Shown here piece after piece: positions 55,572-64,000 of a stretch of 64,000 nt of DNA (position 1 is the first letter of the stretch; each line of letters opens with the position of its first letter). The position numbers and the translations under genes are program-made. The notes under the pieces are model-generated. The model did no database searches. It was given only the letters and a program-made list of their open reading frames with translations, and was not told the DNA's origin. The DNA comes from Eubacterium sp. (GTDB taxonomy: Bacteria > Bacillota > Clostridia > Acetivibrionales > DSM-1351). The DNA lies in assembly GCA_029266335.1 (NCBI GenBank), contig JAQSXC010000012.1, forward strand, positions 1 to 64,000, in the 5' to 3' direction.

Positions 55572-57254
55572 ATGCCTGAATATATTAGAAACGATGAATG
55601 GAAAGATATTAACCTAGAATATGTTGGTGAGAACAACTTTGCATCATTCTTTTCTTCTGAAGGGAATTTACATACTTATCCAGCAAAGATTGTTCCTGAA
55701 ATGGCAAATTCCTTACTGTTAAAGTTAAAAGACGTTTATAAAGTTAATAGTGTATTAGATCCTTTTTTAGGAAGCGGTACAATAGCCTTAGAGGCAAAAT
55801 ACTTAGGTCTTGATTTCTACGGTTCAGATTTGAATCCGTTGGCTGTACTTTTATCACAAACGAAAGCTATGACTATTAATAACACGTTATATGTTAAGAA
55901 AAGAATTTTGCAGTTTACAGATGAATTGATTCAAAATTACGCTAAAAATACACCTATAATTTTAGCAAATTTTCAGAATATAGATTATTGGTTTAAGGAA
56001 GAAAATATTAAACAATTATCTTTTTTGAAATATCATATAAATAAGTTTATTAAACAAGCAACTAAGTACAAGAAAGAGTTTGCTTTAATTCTACTTACAG
56101 CATTTAGTTCCACTATTAGGGCTAGTTCTCTTTCAAGAAATGGTGAATTTAAGTTGTATCGGATGTCAAAAAATGATATTGAAAAATTTTCAATAAATTC
56201 TATTGAAGAGTTTAAAAAGAGATCCTTTAATTTATTGAAAATGTTAGTTTGTGCTAACGATACATACAAAAGAGAAACCAAATCTGAAATATATCTAGAG
56301 AATGCTAAAGAATTGGCATTCATGAGGGATAGAAAGGTTGATTTAATTTTTACTTCCCCGCCATATGGTGACTCAAGAAGTACAGTTGCTTATGGTGAAT
56401 TTTCTAAACTGTCATTACAGTGGATGTCTGATCTTTTATATAAGTACTTAAATATTGAGACGAAGTATGATAATTGTGATGAATACTTATTAGGAGGTAA
56501 ACATTCTATTCCTGATATTTGCAATTTGAATGAATGTAGAATGCCTCAAAATTCAAAATCTCTTAATAAATTATTCTTAGATATTAAAGCTCATGCTTTA
56601 AAAGAAGTAATGGAGCTTCAACAGGAAGTAAAGCAGCTAAATGATATTCAAAATAAATTGGATAGCGAGGGTACCTTTGCTATAAGCATTTTTGAAAAGG
56701 AATCTGTATTAGCAAATCTTTTAAAGAGCAATGCTAGATTATATTATTTGAAGCAAATAAAGGAAAATGCTGATATCAAGGAAAAAGACGCAAAGAAACA
56801 AGCAAGTGAAAAGACAGAAGAATTTATAACTAGCCTTGAATTTACAGAAATGACAAATAATGCTAGCATTAATCTGCTTAAACAAATTGTTGAGCGAACC
56901 AATAAAGCGTTGACGAAGAAGATTGCTGCATTACCCAAAAGAATATCTGAAATTGAAAAGTTTTTTATAGATCTTTATAAAGTTGTACTAAAAACTGATG
57001 AGGTAATAAACGAAAATGGCATACAAGTTTGGATTGTTGGACATAGAACTGTTTTAGGGAGTATTGAAGTCAATCTTGTAGACATTTTACATGAATGGTT
57101 TTACGATTTAAATTATGACAAGCTAGCTATAATCAAGAGAAATTATCATTATAAGAGGCTTCCGCATCATATTAATTCGACTTTTGAAAGAAATAAAGAA
57201 GTTAGTACAATGAATGAAGAACACATATTAATAGTTCAAAAAATTAAAAGTTAA
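55572..57254 (+). CDS. DNA methyltransferase (N6-adenine or N4-cytosine type)
   Basis: A 560-residue SAM-dependent enzyme from the ATG at 55572, chosen for AGAAGGAGTTGAATGT; an in-frame ATG at 55491 lacks a site. HTYPAKIVPEMA (34-45) is followed by motif I DPFLGSGT (63-70), an acidic residue D86, and catalytic TSPPYGDS (261-268). The SPPY form favours N4-cytosine methylation but adenine is possible. A helical, charged stretch (about 335-485) lies after the catalytic motif and may act in target recognition or dimer contacts. The last motif MNEEHILIVQ closes the fold. It is the first cargo gene and would mark self DNA if the neighbours form a restriction-like system. Confidence 0.88.
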   Translation: MPEYIRNDEWKDINLEYVGENNFASFFSSEGNLHTYPAKIVPEMANSLLLKLKDVYKVNSVLDPFLGSGTIALEAKYLGLDFYGSDLNPLAVLLSQTKAMTINNTLYVKKRILQFTDELIQNYAKNTPIILANFQNIDYWFKEENIKQLSFLKYHINKFIKQATKYKKEFALILLTAFSSTIRASSLSRNGEFKLYRMSKNDIEKFSINSIEEFKKRSFNLLKMLVCANDTYKRETKSEIYLENAKELAFMRDRKVDLIFTSPPYGDSRSTVAYGEFSKLSLQWMSDLLYKYLNIETKYDNCDEYLLGGKHSIPDICNLNECRMPQNSKSLNKLFLDIKAHALKEVMELQQEVKQLNDIQNKLDSEGTFAISIFEKESVLANLLKSNARLYYLKQIKENADIKEKDAKKQASEKTEEFITSLEFTEMTNNASINLLKQIVERTNKALTKKIAALPKRISEIEKFFIDLYKVVLKTDEVINENGIQVWIVGHRTVLGSIEVNLVDILHEWFYDLNYDKLAIIKRNYHYKRLPHHINSTFERNKEVSTMNEEHILIVQKIKS

Positions 57255-57271
57255 TAGTAAGAGTTTCAATG

Positions 57272-57308
57272 AAACCCAAGAAGAGCTGAAGCTGTTCTTG
57301 GGTTTTCT
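57272..57308 (+). terminator. Terminator after the methyltransferase gene
   Basis: AAACCCAAGAA pairs with TTCTTGGGTTTT. It implies that the following ATPase pair has its own promoter in the 140 bp beyond, where TCAATATTGAATATCAAT (overlapping inverted repeats) is a possible operator. Confidence 0.75.
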
Positions 57309-57446
57309 ATTAGTAATCAATATTGAATATCAATAAATTAGATTGAGTGTTCCTTTAAATGTATAAATATGTTATATTTTAAATAAGTTTGTAATGGTAA
57401 TGTGTTTTTCCATATGATTAAGTTTGAAGATGGGGGTACATCCCGG

Positions 57447-60011
57447 ATGAATGAAAATATAAAAAAAAGTGAACAAATGAATTTAACTGTATCAGCAAGA
57501 CTTTTTGCTCAATTGGGTGAACAGCTTATATCTGATGAGCTAGTAGCGTTAATGGAATTGATAAAAAACGCTTACGATGCTGATGCCACTGAGGTAAAAG
57601 TAAATGTAGATACAAATGTATCAACTCAATATGGGATTGGAAAGATTACAATTAGTGATAATGGGAATGGAATGATACCTTCAATAATAAGGAAGGGTTT
57701 TCTTAGATTATCAACAAATTTTAAGAAAGAGAATAAACTAACACCGTTTTTCAGTAGAAGAGTTCTGGGTGAAAAAGGACTGGGAAGATTATCATTTCAG
57801 AGGTTAGGGCATTATGTAAAAGTTATAACTAATCCTAGATATGATAGATTATTAAAGATAGTATCTGAAGAAGAAATAAAGTCTTTATTCCCTTTTAACC
57901 AGTTTGAAATTGATTTAGATTGGGACAAATTAATGCTTGATGTAGATTTGAATGAAATACAAGCTAATGTAGACTCACTGAAGGTTGAAAGACCAAAACT
58001 TGGTTCGGTAATTGAAATATTAGGTATTAAAAATCTTAACTTTTGGAATTTAACTAAGACAGAAGAAGTCCGTGTTAAAAATGAGATTCTAGGAATGGTG
58101 AATCCATTTGTAAAAGGTATTAGTAATTTTCAAATTTATATTGATATTAATGGGTCAAGGTATAGTAATGAAAATATCGATGAAAATGTAATTTCAAAAA
58201 TAAGTGATTCTATTGTACATTTTACTTTTGAAAATTGGATTTTGAATGTTTGTATAGAAAAGAAATTAAGGTATGCAAAAAGACAAGCTGATAAATTAAT
58301 TAATGATTTGAAAGAACATAAATTTTCACTACAAAATATAGGTGGTTATGCAAAATATGATATTCCAAATCAGTATAAAATTGATTTAGCAGATAATGCT
58401 GAACTAACAAAGAAGTATCCGTACTTAAAAAACTTAAAACTAGATAAACTAATTACTGGTAATGATGCTTATCCTGGACATTTTAGAGGTGTAATCTATG
58501 CTGCTGATTTTTCTCAAGAAAATAGAGGTGAGTTTACAAAATTAGCCGAGAATTATCAACTCTCTGAAGACATAAAAACTTACAACGAATTAAGAACTGT
58601 ATGGGAAGCTGCTAACGGAATATTTATATTTCGAAATGAATTTAGAATTCTTCCTTACGGCAGAAAAGATTGGATAGGTTTTACAAAAAAAAGTCAGACT
58701 TATAAGTACAACATATTTAAAGAACATACTACAGCTGGTTATATAACATTAGATGGTCAGACAAGTGAATGCCTTGTAGAACAGACAAATAGACAGGGAA
58801 TAGTTGAAGATGAATATGGTAAAAACTTTTTCAAGATATTAAAGGAAGTATTGTTGGAAGTAATCGTTAGAGATGATGTAAATTTTAGAGCTGATTTTAC
58901 TGCTCCAAAACCTAAAGAAAATCAGGAATTTATTGAATCCTTAAATGGTATTTTGAAGTTTAAAAGAATAATAGATAAAAAAGAAGAACAAGAAAAAACC
59001 TTATATGAAACAAAAAAAGCAGCTGACAATGCTGCTAAGGAAAATGAAGGACAGACTCCTGAAACAGAGTTTAATAATTTATTGTCAAGATATTTTAATG
59101 ATTCAGAGTTGAAAAATATTTTAAATAATACGGATACAACTATCCGATTGCTTTTAGAAGCAATATTGGATTCCCTAAAAAAAGGTAAACAGACACAGTC
59201 TTATATAGTTGATTTAAAAGACAAAATTAATAAACTTTATGTACTTGATAAAGAAGTAAAGCAAAAAAATGAGCAGGAAAAGTATTTTAAACAAAAAGAA
59301 GTAGATGAATTATATGGACTTTTACCTATGGTTGGTCAAGGAATAATTGTGGAGGCTCTTACTCATGAATTAAATAGAATAGATGAGCACATAAAATCAT
59401 ATGCCTCAAAGTCGAAAGACTTACTAATTAAACAACCACTAATGTCAATTGACGATGTAATAAATAATCAACAGCTTATTATAAATGAAACAGCTTATCT
59501 AAGAGAGCAATTAAACCATTTGGAACCAACTTATAGAAAAAATAACAAATTATTTGAAAAGATAGATATTATACAGTTTATAAAGGACACGTATATCAAT
59601 AATGGTCCTATGAGTAGAAAAGCTCTCAATAATGGCGTCTCTATAGAATTAACAGGTAGAACATTTAGAGTTGAAACTAATAAAGGATATTTAATAACAA
59701 TTTTAGATAATTTATTTCTCAATTCATTATATTGGCTGGAGGAATCTTCCCAAGCCAAGAAAATATACTTTGAGGTTTATAATGATGGAAAAATAGTTAT
59801 ATTTGATTCAGGTCCTGGGATTCACAGGGATATTGAAAATAAGTTGTTTATGCCATTTGAATCTATGAAAAAGGATGGTAGAGGATTAGGTCTATACATT
59901 GTCAAAGAATTACTTTTAAAATTAGATGCAGATATATATTTAGACGAAACCAGAAGAAACGGACAATTGTATAAATTTGTGATTAAATTTAATAATATAC
60001 TGGAGGGTTAA
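57447..60011 (+). CDS. Double-GHKL protein: N-terminal Hsp90/MORC-like ATPase and C-terminal histidine-kinase-like module
   Basis: An 854-residue protein (ATG at 57447 with GATGGGGG upstream; GTG at 57402 is less likely). The N-terminal GHKL fold shows an N box ELIKNAYDADAT (37-48), SDNGNGM (70-76) and GEKGLGRLSFQRL (108-120). The middle (about 120-560) is unassigned and ends in a charged coiled coil. The C-terminal part has a HisKA-like helix with H640 in EALTHELNR and a second GHKL fold: DNLFLNSLYWL (about 751), FDSGPGI (about 786) and DGRGLGLYIVKELL (about 811). Two ATPase modules in one chain are unusual. It is 1 bp from the next gene, so the two are surely coexpressed. No membrane segment is present. 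Confidence 0.82.
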   Translation: MNENIKKSEQMNLTVSARLFAQLGEQLISDELVALMELIKNAYDADATEVKVNVDTNVSTQYGIGKITISDNGNGMIPSIIRKGFLRLSTNFKKENKLTPFFSRRVLGEKGLGRLSFQRLGHYVKVITNPRYDRLLKIVSEEEIKSLFPFNQFEIDLDWDKLMLDVDLNEIQANVDSLKVERPKLGSVIEILGIKNLNFWNLTKTEEVRVKNEILGMVNPFVKGISNFQIYIDINGSRYSNENIDENVISKISDSIVHFTFENWILNVCIEKKLRYAKRQADKLINDLKEHKFSLQNIGGYAKYDIPNQYKIDLADNAELTKKYPYLKNLKLDKLITGNDAYPGHFRGVIYAADFSQENRGEFTKLAENYQLSEDIKTYNELRTVWEAANGIFIFRNEFRILPYGRKDWIGFTKKSQTYKYNIFKEHTTAGYITLDGQTSECLVEQTNRQGIVEDEYGKNFFKILKEVLLEVIVRDDVNFRADFTAPKPKENQEFIESLNGILKFKRIIDKKEEQEKTLYETKKAADNAAKENEGQTPETEFNNLLSRYFNDSELKNILNNTDTTIRLLLEAILDSLKKGKQTQSYIVDLKDKINKLYVLDKEVKQKNEQEKYFKQKEVDELYGLLPMVGQGIIVEALTHELNRIDEHIKSYASKSKDLLIKQPLMSIDDVINNQQLIINETAYLREQLNHLEPTYRKNNKLFEKIDIIQFIKDTYINNGPMSRKALNNGVSIELTGRTFRVETNKGYLITILDNLFLNSLYWLEESSQAKKIYFEVYNDGKIVIFDSGPGIHRDIENKLFMPFESMKKDGRGLGLYIVKELLLKLDADIYLDETRRNGQLYKFVIKFNNILEG

Positions 60012-60012
60012 A

Positions 60013-61854
60013 ATGTCAGTTGAACTAATAGAAAAAACTATTAATAAAATAGTAGAAAAATTAAGTTTATCAGAAATTAAAAATATAGTGTCTATAGATA
60101 ATGACTGGTCTATAAATAAAAGTGTTATTGATACTAATAGTAATCTGTTGAATTTTCTACATAGTCATTCACTTCTGACAGAGGACGATGAATTAGAATT
60201 GAGCAATGATGGTTCAGTTATATTAATAAAAGATTTGCTTAATTCTAATAATTTAAAATTAAATTCATTAAGGACTACGGTTCAAAACATTATAAGTCAA
60301 TCAGAGCTTCCTCCAACATTAATGTCTCTTAAATTTTTATTAGAAGAGATCGAGAAAAAAGTACCAGGTATAAATATTATTAAATCAGAAAAGATTGATA
60401 CTGACTTTTCTCAATTTAATGAAAATTCCCTTTTTATATTAGATAAGGATATGGGCGAGGGGTATTCTGATGTTATTATCGAGAATATAATTAAAATAAA
60501 TGATTTAGGAAGAATTAAGAATGATATTATTTTAATATATTCAAGTGCTTCTATAATCGAGTATGAGAATAACAGTTCAAAATTACAGTATTTAAGAGAT
60601 AAGATTCAAATAGACGATAAGGATAAATATAATTTACTTATTTATAAGATGTGGGCTATAAGTAAAAAAGGTGATGTTGCCGAGTTATTACCAGAAGTAT
60701 ACAATATGCTACTAAATTCAATATATGGGAATTCACTGTACAACATTATTCAGTATAAATTATCTGCTGAAAAGGATGCATATAACGATTTGATTAGGAT
60801 TGATACGACTGAATTATCAAGTACAATAAAGGACTCTTATATAGAGGGTGACAATATTATTCAATCATTAGACAGAATATATGATAGCTTAAAAAGTAAG
60901 CATGAAACAGAAAAAATGAATAATATTTATATGAAATCAATTGGGAGCTTGATTTCTTTTGAAAGAGAGAGTATTTCAAATATTATTAGAGAGGAATTGC
61001 AAGGGTATAGTAATTTTAGAAACAATCAGGTTAAAGAAAAAATAAAATTGTGCAAAGAAAATGCAGCTCAATATGCAATAGTTGATTATAGTGTGAATAA
61101 ATACTATTATGATATATCTACCGGCGATATCTTCAGATTTAGAAATTTTGATTCGTCAAATTGGGAATATGGGGTATTAATTTCACAATCCTGCAGTTGT
61201 GTTTTAAGAATCCAGGGTAATGATATTAATAATATTCAAAGATCTTCAAACCAGATGCAATTGCTTATTCTTAATGGAAATCAAATAAAAGATGATTATA
61301 GTAATAGTGAATTAAGGGACATCAGAAATAATATTTGGCCTATCAAAATAGATGGGCAAGTACTAATGTTAACGCCTACTTCACAAATTATAACTATTGA
61401 TGATGCAATCATAGATTTGTGTACGCTTAGTATCAATGGACAAGCTAATTTAAATTTCAATGTTGAGGATATTAAGAATTACAAGCCATTTCACTCTATT
61501 AAATATTTTGAAAGCTTCAAACAAAAGTATTTTGGAGATGAGTTTAAAATGCAAGGTGAATTACTAATAAGTAAATATGAGGATACTTTAAGAAATTTTT
61601 TTGAACAATATAATTCAGAAGTTGCTTGCGCCAGTGAGTGCTCTTACTATACAAGAATAGGACAAGAAACAAATAATATTAGGAATGAAATTTTTAATAA
61701 AACTATTTCGTTAAAATATAACTTGAATTTTCATGATAATTCCTTTGATATAGTTAGAATTGGTAGATTAGAACCAAAAAGGACTTTAATTCTAATTCAA
61801 GATTATGTTTATAATCTCTCAAAGGCCGGTGCTGACCCAATTCCAGTTAATTAA
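60013..61854 (+). CDS. Receiver-like partner protein of unknown function
   Basis: A 613-residue protein with GGAGGG 4 bp before the ATG. Residues about 22-180 show a weak receiver-domain pattern: an acidic VSIDNDW, a candidate phospho-aspartate D144 in SLFILDKDMGEGYSD, and IILIYSSAS like the Ser/Thr strand. The rest (about 180-613) is unrecognised, helical, rich in Asn, Ile and Lys. GEYGVLISQSCSC-like sequence near residue 390 is a possible nucleotide-free catalytic patch, but nothing is assigned. Adjacency to a kinase-like ATPase suggests a phosphotransfer pair in which this is the output or effector. The receiver call is an inference from motif order. Confidence 0.5.
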   Translation: MSVELIEKTINKIVEKLSLSEIKNIVSIDNDWSINKSVIDTNSNLLNFLHSHSLLTEDDELELSNDGSVILIKDLLNSNNLKLNSLRTTVQNIISQSELPPTLMSLKFLLEEIEKKVPGINIIKSEKIDTDFSQFNENSLFILDKDMGEGYSDVIIENIIKINDLGRIKNDIILIYSSASIIEYENNSSKLQYLRDKIQIDDKDKYNLLIYKMWAISKKGDVAELLPEVYNMLLNSIYGNSLYNIIQYKLSAEKDAYNDLIRIDTTELSSTIKDSYIEGDNIIQSLDRIYDSLKSKHETEKMNNIYMKSIGSLISFERESISNIIREELQGYSNFRNNQVKEKIKLCKENAAQYAIVDYSVNKYYYDISTGDIFRFRNFDSSNWEYGVLISQSCSCVLRIQGNDINNIQRSSNQMQLLILNGNQIKDDYSNSELRDIRNNIWPIKIDGQVLMLTPTSQIITIDDAIIDLCTLSINGQANLNFNVEDIKNYKPFHSIKYFESFKQKYFGDEFKMQGELLISKYEDTLRNFFEQYNSEVACASECSYYTRIGQETNNIRNEIFNKTISLKYNLNFHDNSFDIVRIGRLEPKRTLILIQDYVYNLSKAGADPIPVN

Positions 61855-61914
61855 TAAAGAAAAGCGTCGAATAATAAACATGATTACTATTTAGGGTTAG
61901 TGCAATTATAAAAA

Positions 61915-62604
61915 TTACTTTGGAGAAATAAATTTGAGTTCATGAGTTATTATGACCTCATTATTAAGAAAGGAGCATCCCAACCCCTTTACCTCCATAC
62001 CTTTATGCAAACAGTTATTAAATTGTTCAATGTAACTTTGAAATTGAGAATTAATATTCAAAATTTTTACAAAAGGACTTAAGGAAATAAAATAGTATTG
62101 AACATTCCAACCTAGATCTAATAGTTTACCAATTTTATACAATTGCTCAATTGCTCTATTGGAGTTTACCGACGGAAATAGAGTTGCTTGTTTTGTTGAA
62201 ATTATACTTTTAGCTTCAAATAAGGTTTTGTGTTCTCCTAAGAGGGCAAAATCGGCTTTATAGCCCTCAATAGTTTTTTCTCTTAATATAACGGAAGAGG
62301 ACCTTAAAAATCCATAGCTTTTTTGAAGATGTTCCCCTAAGACCAGATTTGCTACATTGAGGTTTAAGAGAATATATTTGTTGTAATGCTTTACTGCAAA
62401 AACACTATATTTTGTTCTAATATTAGTCGCTTTATTTAAAGTAAGCAGAACTTTTTTACCTTTTAAGTTAATTAACGGTTCTAGCTTTGAAGAACTTGGA
62501 AGATAACACTCAACCTCTATACCATTAATAAGGACTTTACATAAGAATCTATTTTTGCATTCTGCTAAGAAGATTCCTTCGATTAGCTCTTCGATAATTT
62601 TCAT
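61915..62604 (-). CDS. SfsA-like PD-(D/E)XK nuclease family protein
   Basis: A 229-residue protein from the ATG at 62604 with GGAGAACCT upstream. The N-terminal OB-like part (VLINGIEVECYLPSSSKLEPLI) and the nuclease core with D118 (YKADFALL), E130 and K132 (LFEAKSI) follow the layout of SfsA. A later SVNSNRAIEQLYKI resembles the SfsA VTERGQKHL segment. SfsA binds DNA and its role is disputed. In this setting between an ATPase pair and a helicase it may act as a nuclease of the cargo system. It is encoded opposite to its neighbours, so it has its own promoter. Confidence 0.72.
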   Translation of the reverse strand: MKIIEELIEGIFLAECKNRFLCKVLINGIEVECYLPSSSKLEPLINLKGKKVLLTLNKATNIRTKYSVFAVKHYNKYILLNLNVANLVLGEHLQKSYGFLRSSSVILREKTIEGYKADFALLGEHKTLFEAKSIISTKQATLFPSVNSNRAIEQLYKIGKLLDLGWNVQYYFISLSPFVKILNINSQFQSYIEQFNNCLHKGMEVKGLGCSFLNNEVIITHELKFISPK

Positions 62605-62713
62605 AGGTTCTCCATTCTCGCATTTATATAAAAGCAAATCCTTTATAGCTTATAATATTCTAAAGAGCTTTGCAAGAATTAGTATTTGAACACTATGAGA
62701 ATCTAGTTTTAGA

Positions 62714-62722
62714 TGGTATAAT
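62714..62722 (+). promoter_or_regulatory. Extended -10 promoter of the helicase gene
   Basis: TGGTATAAT is an extended -10 element (TG one base before TATAAT at 62717-62722). It lies about 60 bp before the helicase start, in the divergent region shared with the SfsA-like gene. Confidence 0.55.
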
Positions 62723-62780
62723 TAAGAATTATTGGGAATTATATCTTGGAAACTAAAAATTAGTCTTATTGGAGGGAATA

Positions 62781-64000
62781 ATGGATAATAATCAAATAAG
62801 ATGTGCTGAACTTTTAGATAAAAATCTTCAAATTGTCGCATGTGCAGGAGCTGGTAAGACTACCACAATCGTAAATCGCTTAATTAATATTATTAATAAA
62901 AAATTGGCAAAACCAAGTGAAATTGCTGCTATTACTTTCACCGAAAAAGCTGCGGGAGAGTTTAAAGAAAGAATATTTTCAGAATACGAAGGGCAAAACG
63001 GAGACTTGAGAGGACTTTCAGAGATTCGTGTTGGAACTATACATAGTTTTTGCTTTGAACTTTTAAATGAGTATTTTCCTAAATATAGAAGCTATGATAT
63101 ATCAAATGATATTCAAATAAAACTAATGGTAAAAAAGGAATTTACAGATTCAACTAAAAATTTATCATATCTTTTTGATAATTTAAAGTATTTAGATGGA
63201 AAAGGTAAAATGAAGAATGGGTGTTTACAACCATATAACTGGAGTCATATTTCAACAATACTTTCAGCAGTATCAATTATTAGAGAAGAGCAAATTCCAG
63301 AAAGTAATATTCCTGTTGAGTTGTTAGCATTTATGAGTAAATATATGGATTTGCTTAAACAAAATAAAATTTTTGATTATACAGAAATTCAAAATAAGTT
63401 TTTAAATGAGCTAAGGCAAGATAGAGGCTTTCGAGATTTTATATCAAAAAATATAAAATATATTTTCATTGATGAATACCAGGATGTAAACAGTATCCAA
63501 GAAAAAATAATTCTTGAATTACAAAATATCTCCTCACAAATAAATATTTGTGTCGTAGGAGATGATGATCAATTAATTTATCAATGGCGCGGAAGTAATA
63601 TAAATAATTTTTTAGAGTTTGATAATAGATACAAGAATACTGTTGTAGAATATTTGGATATGAATTATCGTTCATCTGAGGGCATAGTAAAAACTGCTGA
63701 AATGGTTGTACTACCAAATAAGAAGAGAATGACAAAAAGCTTAAACTCATATGCTAAGTATCAATATGAGCAAGGTGATATTATTGCAAAAGCTGATTTT
63801 AATAATATTATTGAAGAAACAGATTTTATTGTAAAGGCTATTAAGAAACTTAAAGGGAGTATAATTACTGATTGCGATAATAAGTCTCGTACGATTTCCT
63901 ATGCTGATATGGTTATATTAGTTCATTCTCCAAGTAAATTTAACGAATTTAACCAAACACTATTTTCTGAATTAGAGAGTAATAATATACCATACATCAT
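62781..64000 (+). CDS. UvrD/Rep-type superfamily 1 helicase (partial, runs off the window)
   Basis: The frame is open from the ATG at 62781 (TTGGAGGGAATA upstream) to the last base, about 406 codons. SF1A motifs are visible: Walker A VACAGAGKTTTIV (K26), motif Ia AITFTEKAA, VGTIHSF, motif II IFIDEYQDVN (D231, E232), motif III VVGDDDQLIYQWRG, and motif IV region LDMNYRSS. UvrD-like helicases occur in repair and in many defence systems, such as Gabija. The C-terminal half, which may carry a nuclease, is not visible. Confidence 0.9.
   Translation, partial: MDNNQIRCAELLDKNLQIVACAGAGKTTTIVNRLINIINKKLAKPSEIAAITFTEKAAGEFKERIFSEYEGQNGDLRGLSEIRVGTIHSFCFELLNEYFPKYRSYDISNDIQIKLMVKKEFTDSTKNLSYLFDNLKYLDGKGKMKNGCLQPYNWSHISTILSAVSIIREEQIPESNIPVELLAFMSKYMDLLKQNKIFDYTEIQNKFLNELRQDRGFRDFISKNIKYIFIDEYQDVNSIQEKIILELQNISSQINICVVGDDDQLIYQWRGSNINNFLEFDNRYKNTVVEYLDMNYRSSEGIVKTAEMVVLPNKKRMTKSLNSYAKYQYEQGDIIAKADFNNIIEETDFIVKAIKKLKGSIITDCDNKSRTISYADMVILVHSPSKFNEFNQTLFSELESNNIPYI

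Larger units (their letters stand above)
47126..64000 (+). mobile_element. Tn7-like transposon (right end and first ~17 kb; other end outside the window)
   Basis: A full tnsABCDE set starts about 100 bp after the glmS frame, in the orientation of Tn7 (right end and tnsA next to glmS). The end is placed at TGTGATGAATC (47126), since Tn7-like ends begin with TGT, but the exact base is uncertain because the other end cannot be compared. Three 20-bp-spaced repeats follow. Base composition becomes clearly AT-richer from tnsE on. Cargo genes for DNA modification, an ATPase pair, a nuclease and a helicase suggest a defence load. No Cas genes are present, so it does not look like a CRISPR-associated transposon within the part seen. 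Confidence 0.88.

Noticed and set aside
57447-61854. Detocs defence system
   Set aside because: Detocs has a separate small receiver and an effector such as a phosphorylase. Here there are two large proteins with different domain layout.
47126-64000. CRISPR-associated transposon
   Set aside because: No Cas gene or CRISPR repeat is visible. TnsC and TniQ are long Tn7-class forms and TnsE is present.
62781-64000. Gabija GajB helicase
   Set aside because: Only the helicase half matches a generic UvrD type and no GajA-like nuclease precedes it. The gene after the window edge cannot be seen.
1-64000. tRNA, rRNA or CRISPR arrays
   Set aside because: No cloverleaf, rRNA segment or regularly spaced direct-repeat array was seen by eye; a tRNAscan run would settle the tRNA question.

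Overview
The window looks like a chromosomal segment of a low-GC Clostridia (Firmicutes) bacterium, probably near the mesophilic cellulolytic Ruminiclostridium/Clostridium group. The grounds are AGGAGG-type ribosome binding sites, TTGACA/TATAAT promoters, a glycine riboswitch, a valine T-box leader, a glmS ribozyme and a cdaA-ybbR-glmM-glmS cell-wall/c-di-AMP cluster. The species is an inference; no rRNA or other species marker is present.

Positions 1-47,120 are backbone. In order: a TrmB-like regulator with lysA; a small PCP-reductase-domain protein; serC-serA on the minus strand behind a tandem glycine riboswitch with a terminator; a MarR regulator divergent from a heterodimeric ABC exporter; a set of signalling genes (receiver-kinase, hybrid kinase with receiver and HPt, AraC-type response regulator); the urea ABC transporter urtABCDE followed by urease ureABC, a fused ureE-ureF, ureG and ureD; a DUF1015 protein; a PRC-barrel/YtxH-like/AI-2E permease group; a MITE-like repeat; a T-box leader with a small membrane gene and valS; a class V aminotransferase; nadE; cdaA-ybbR; an FAD-dependent dehydrogenase; glmM; and the glmS ribozyme with glmS. 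The urt-ure block would import urea and hydrolyse it to ammonia. The cda/glm block joins c-di-AMP synthesis to UDP-GlcNAc precursor supply.

From about 47,126 to the end of the window lies a Tn7-like transposon inserted at the 3' end of glmS. Its right end carries three 20-bp-spaced repeats (presumed TnsB sites), then tnsA, tnsB, tnsC, tnsD/tniQ and tnsE in one operon. The glmS reading frame runs into the presumed transposon end, and its last codons do not encode the conserved catalytic tail. The cargo is visibly more AT-rich than the backbone. It contains a DNA methyltransferase, a large protein with an N-terminal GHKL ATPase and a C-terminal histidine-kinase-like module, a receiver-like partner protein, an SfsA-like PD-(D/E)XK nuclease on the opposite strand, and a UvrD-type helicase that runs off the window. 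This combination matches no defence system I can name and is the best candidate for an undescribed system here. The far end of the element lies outside the window.
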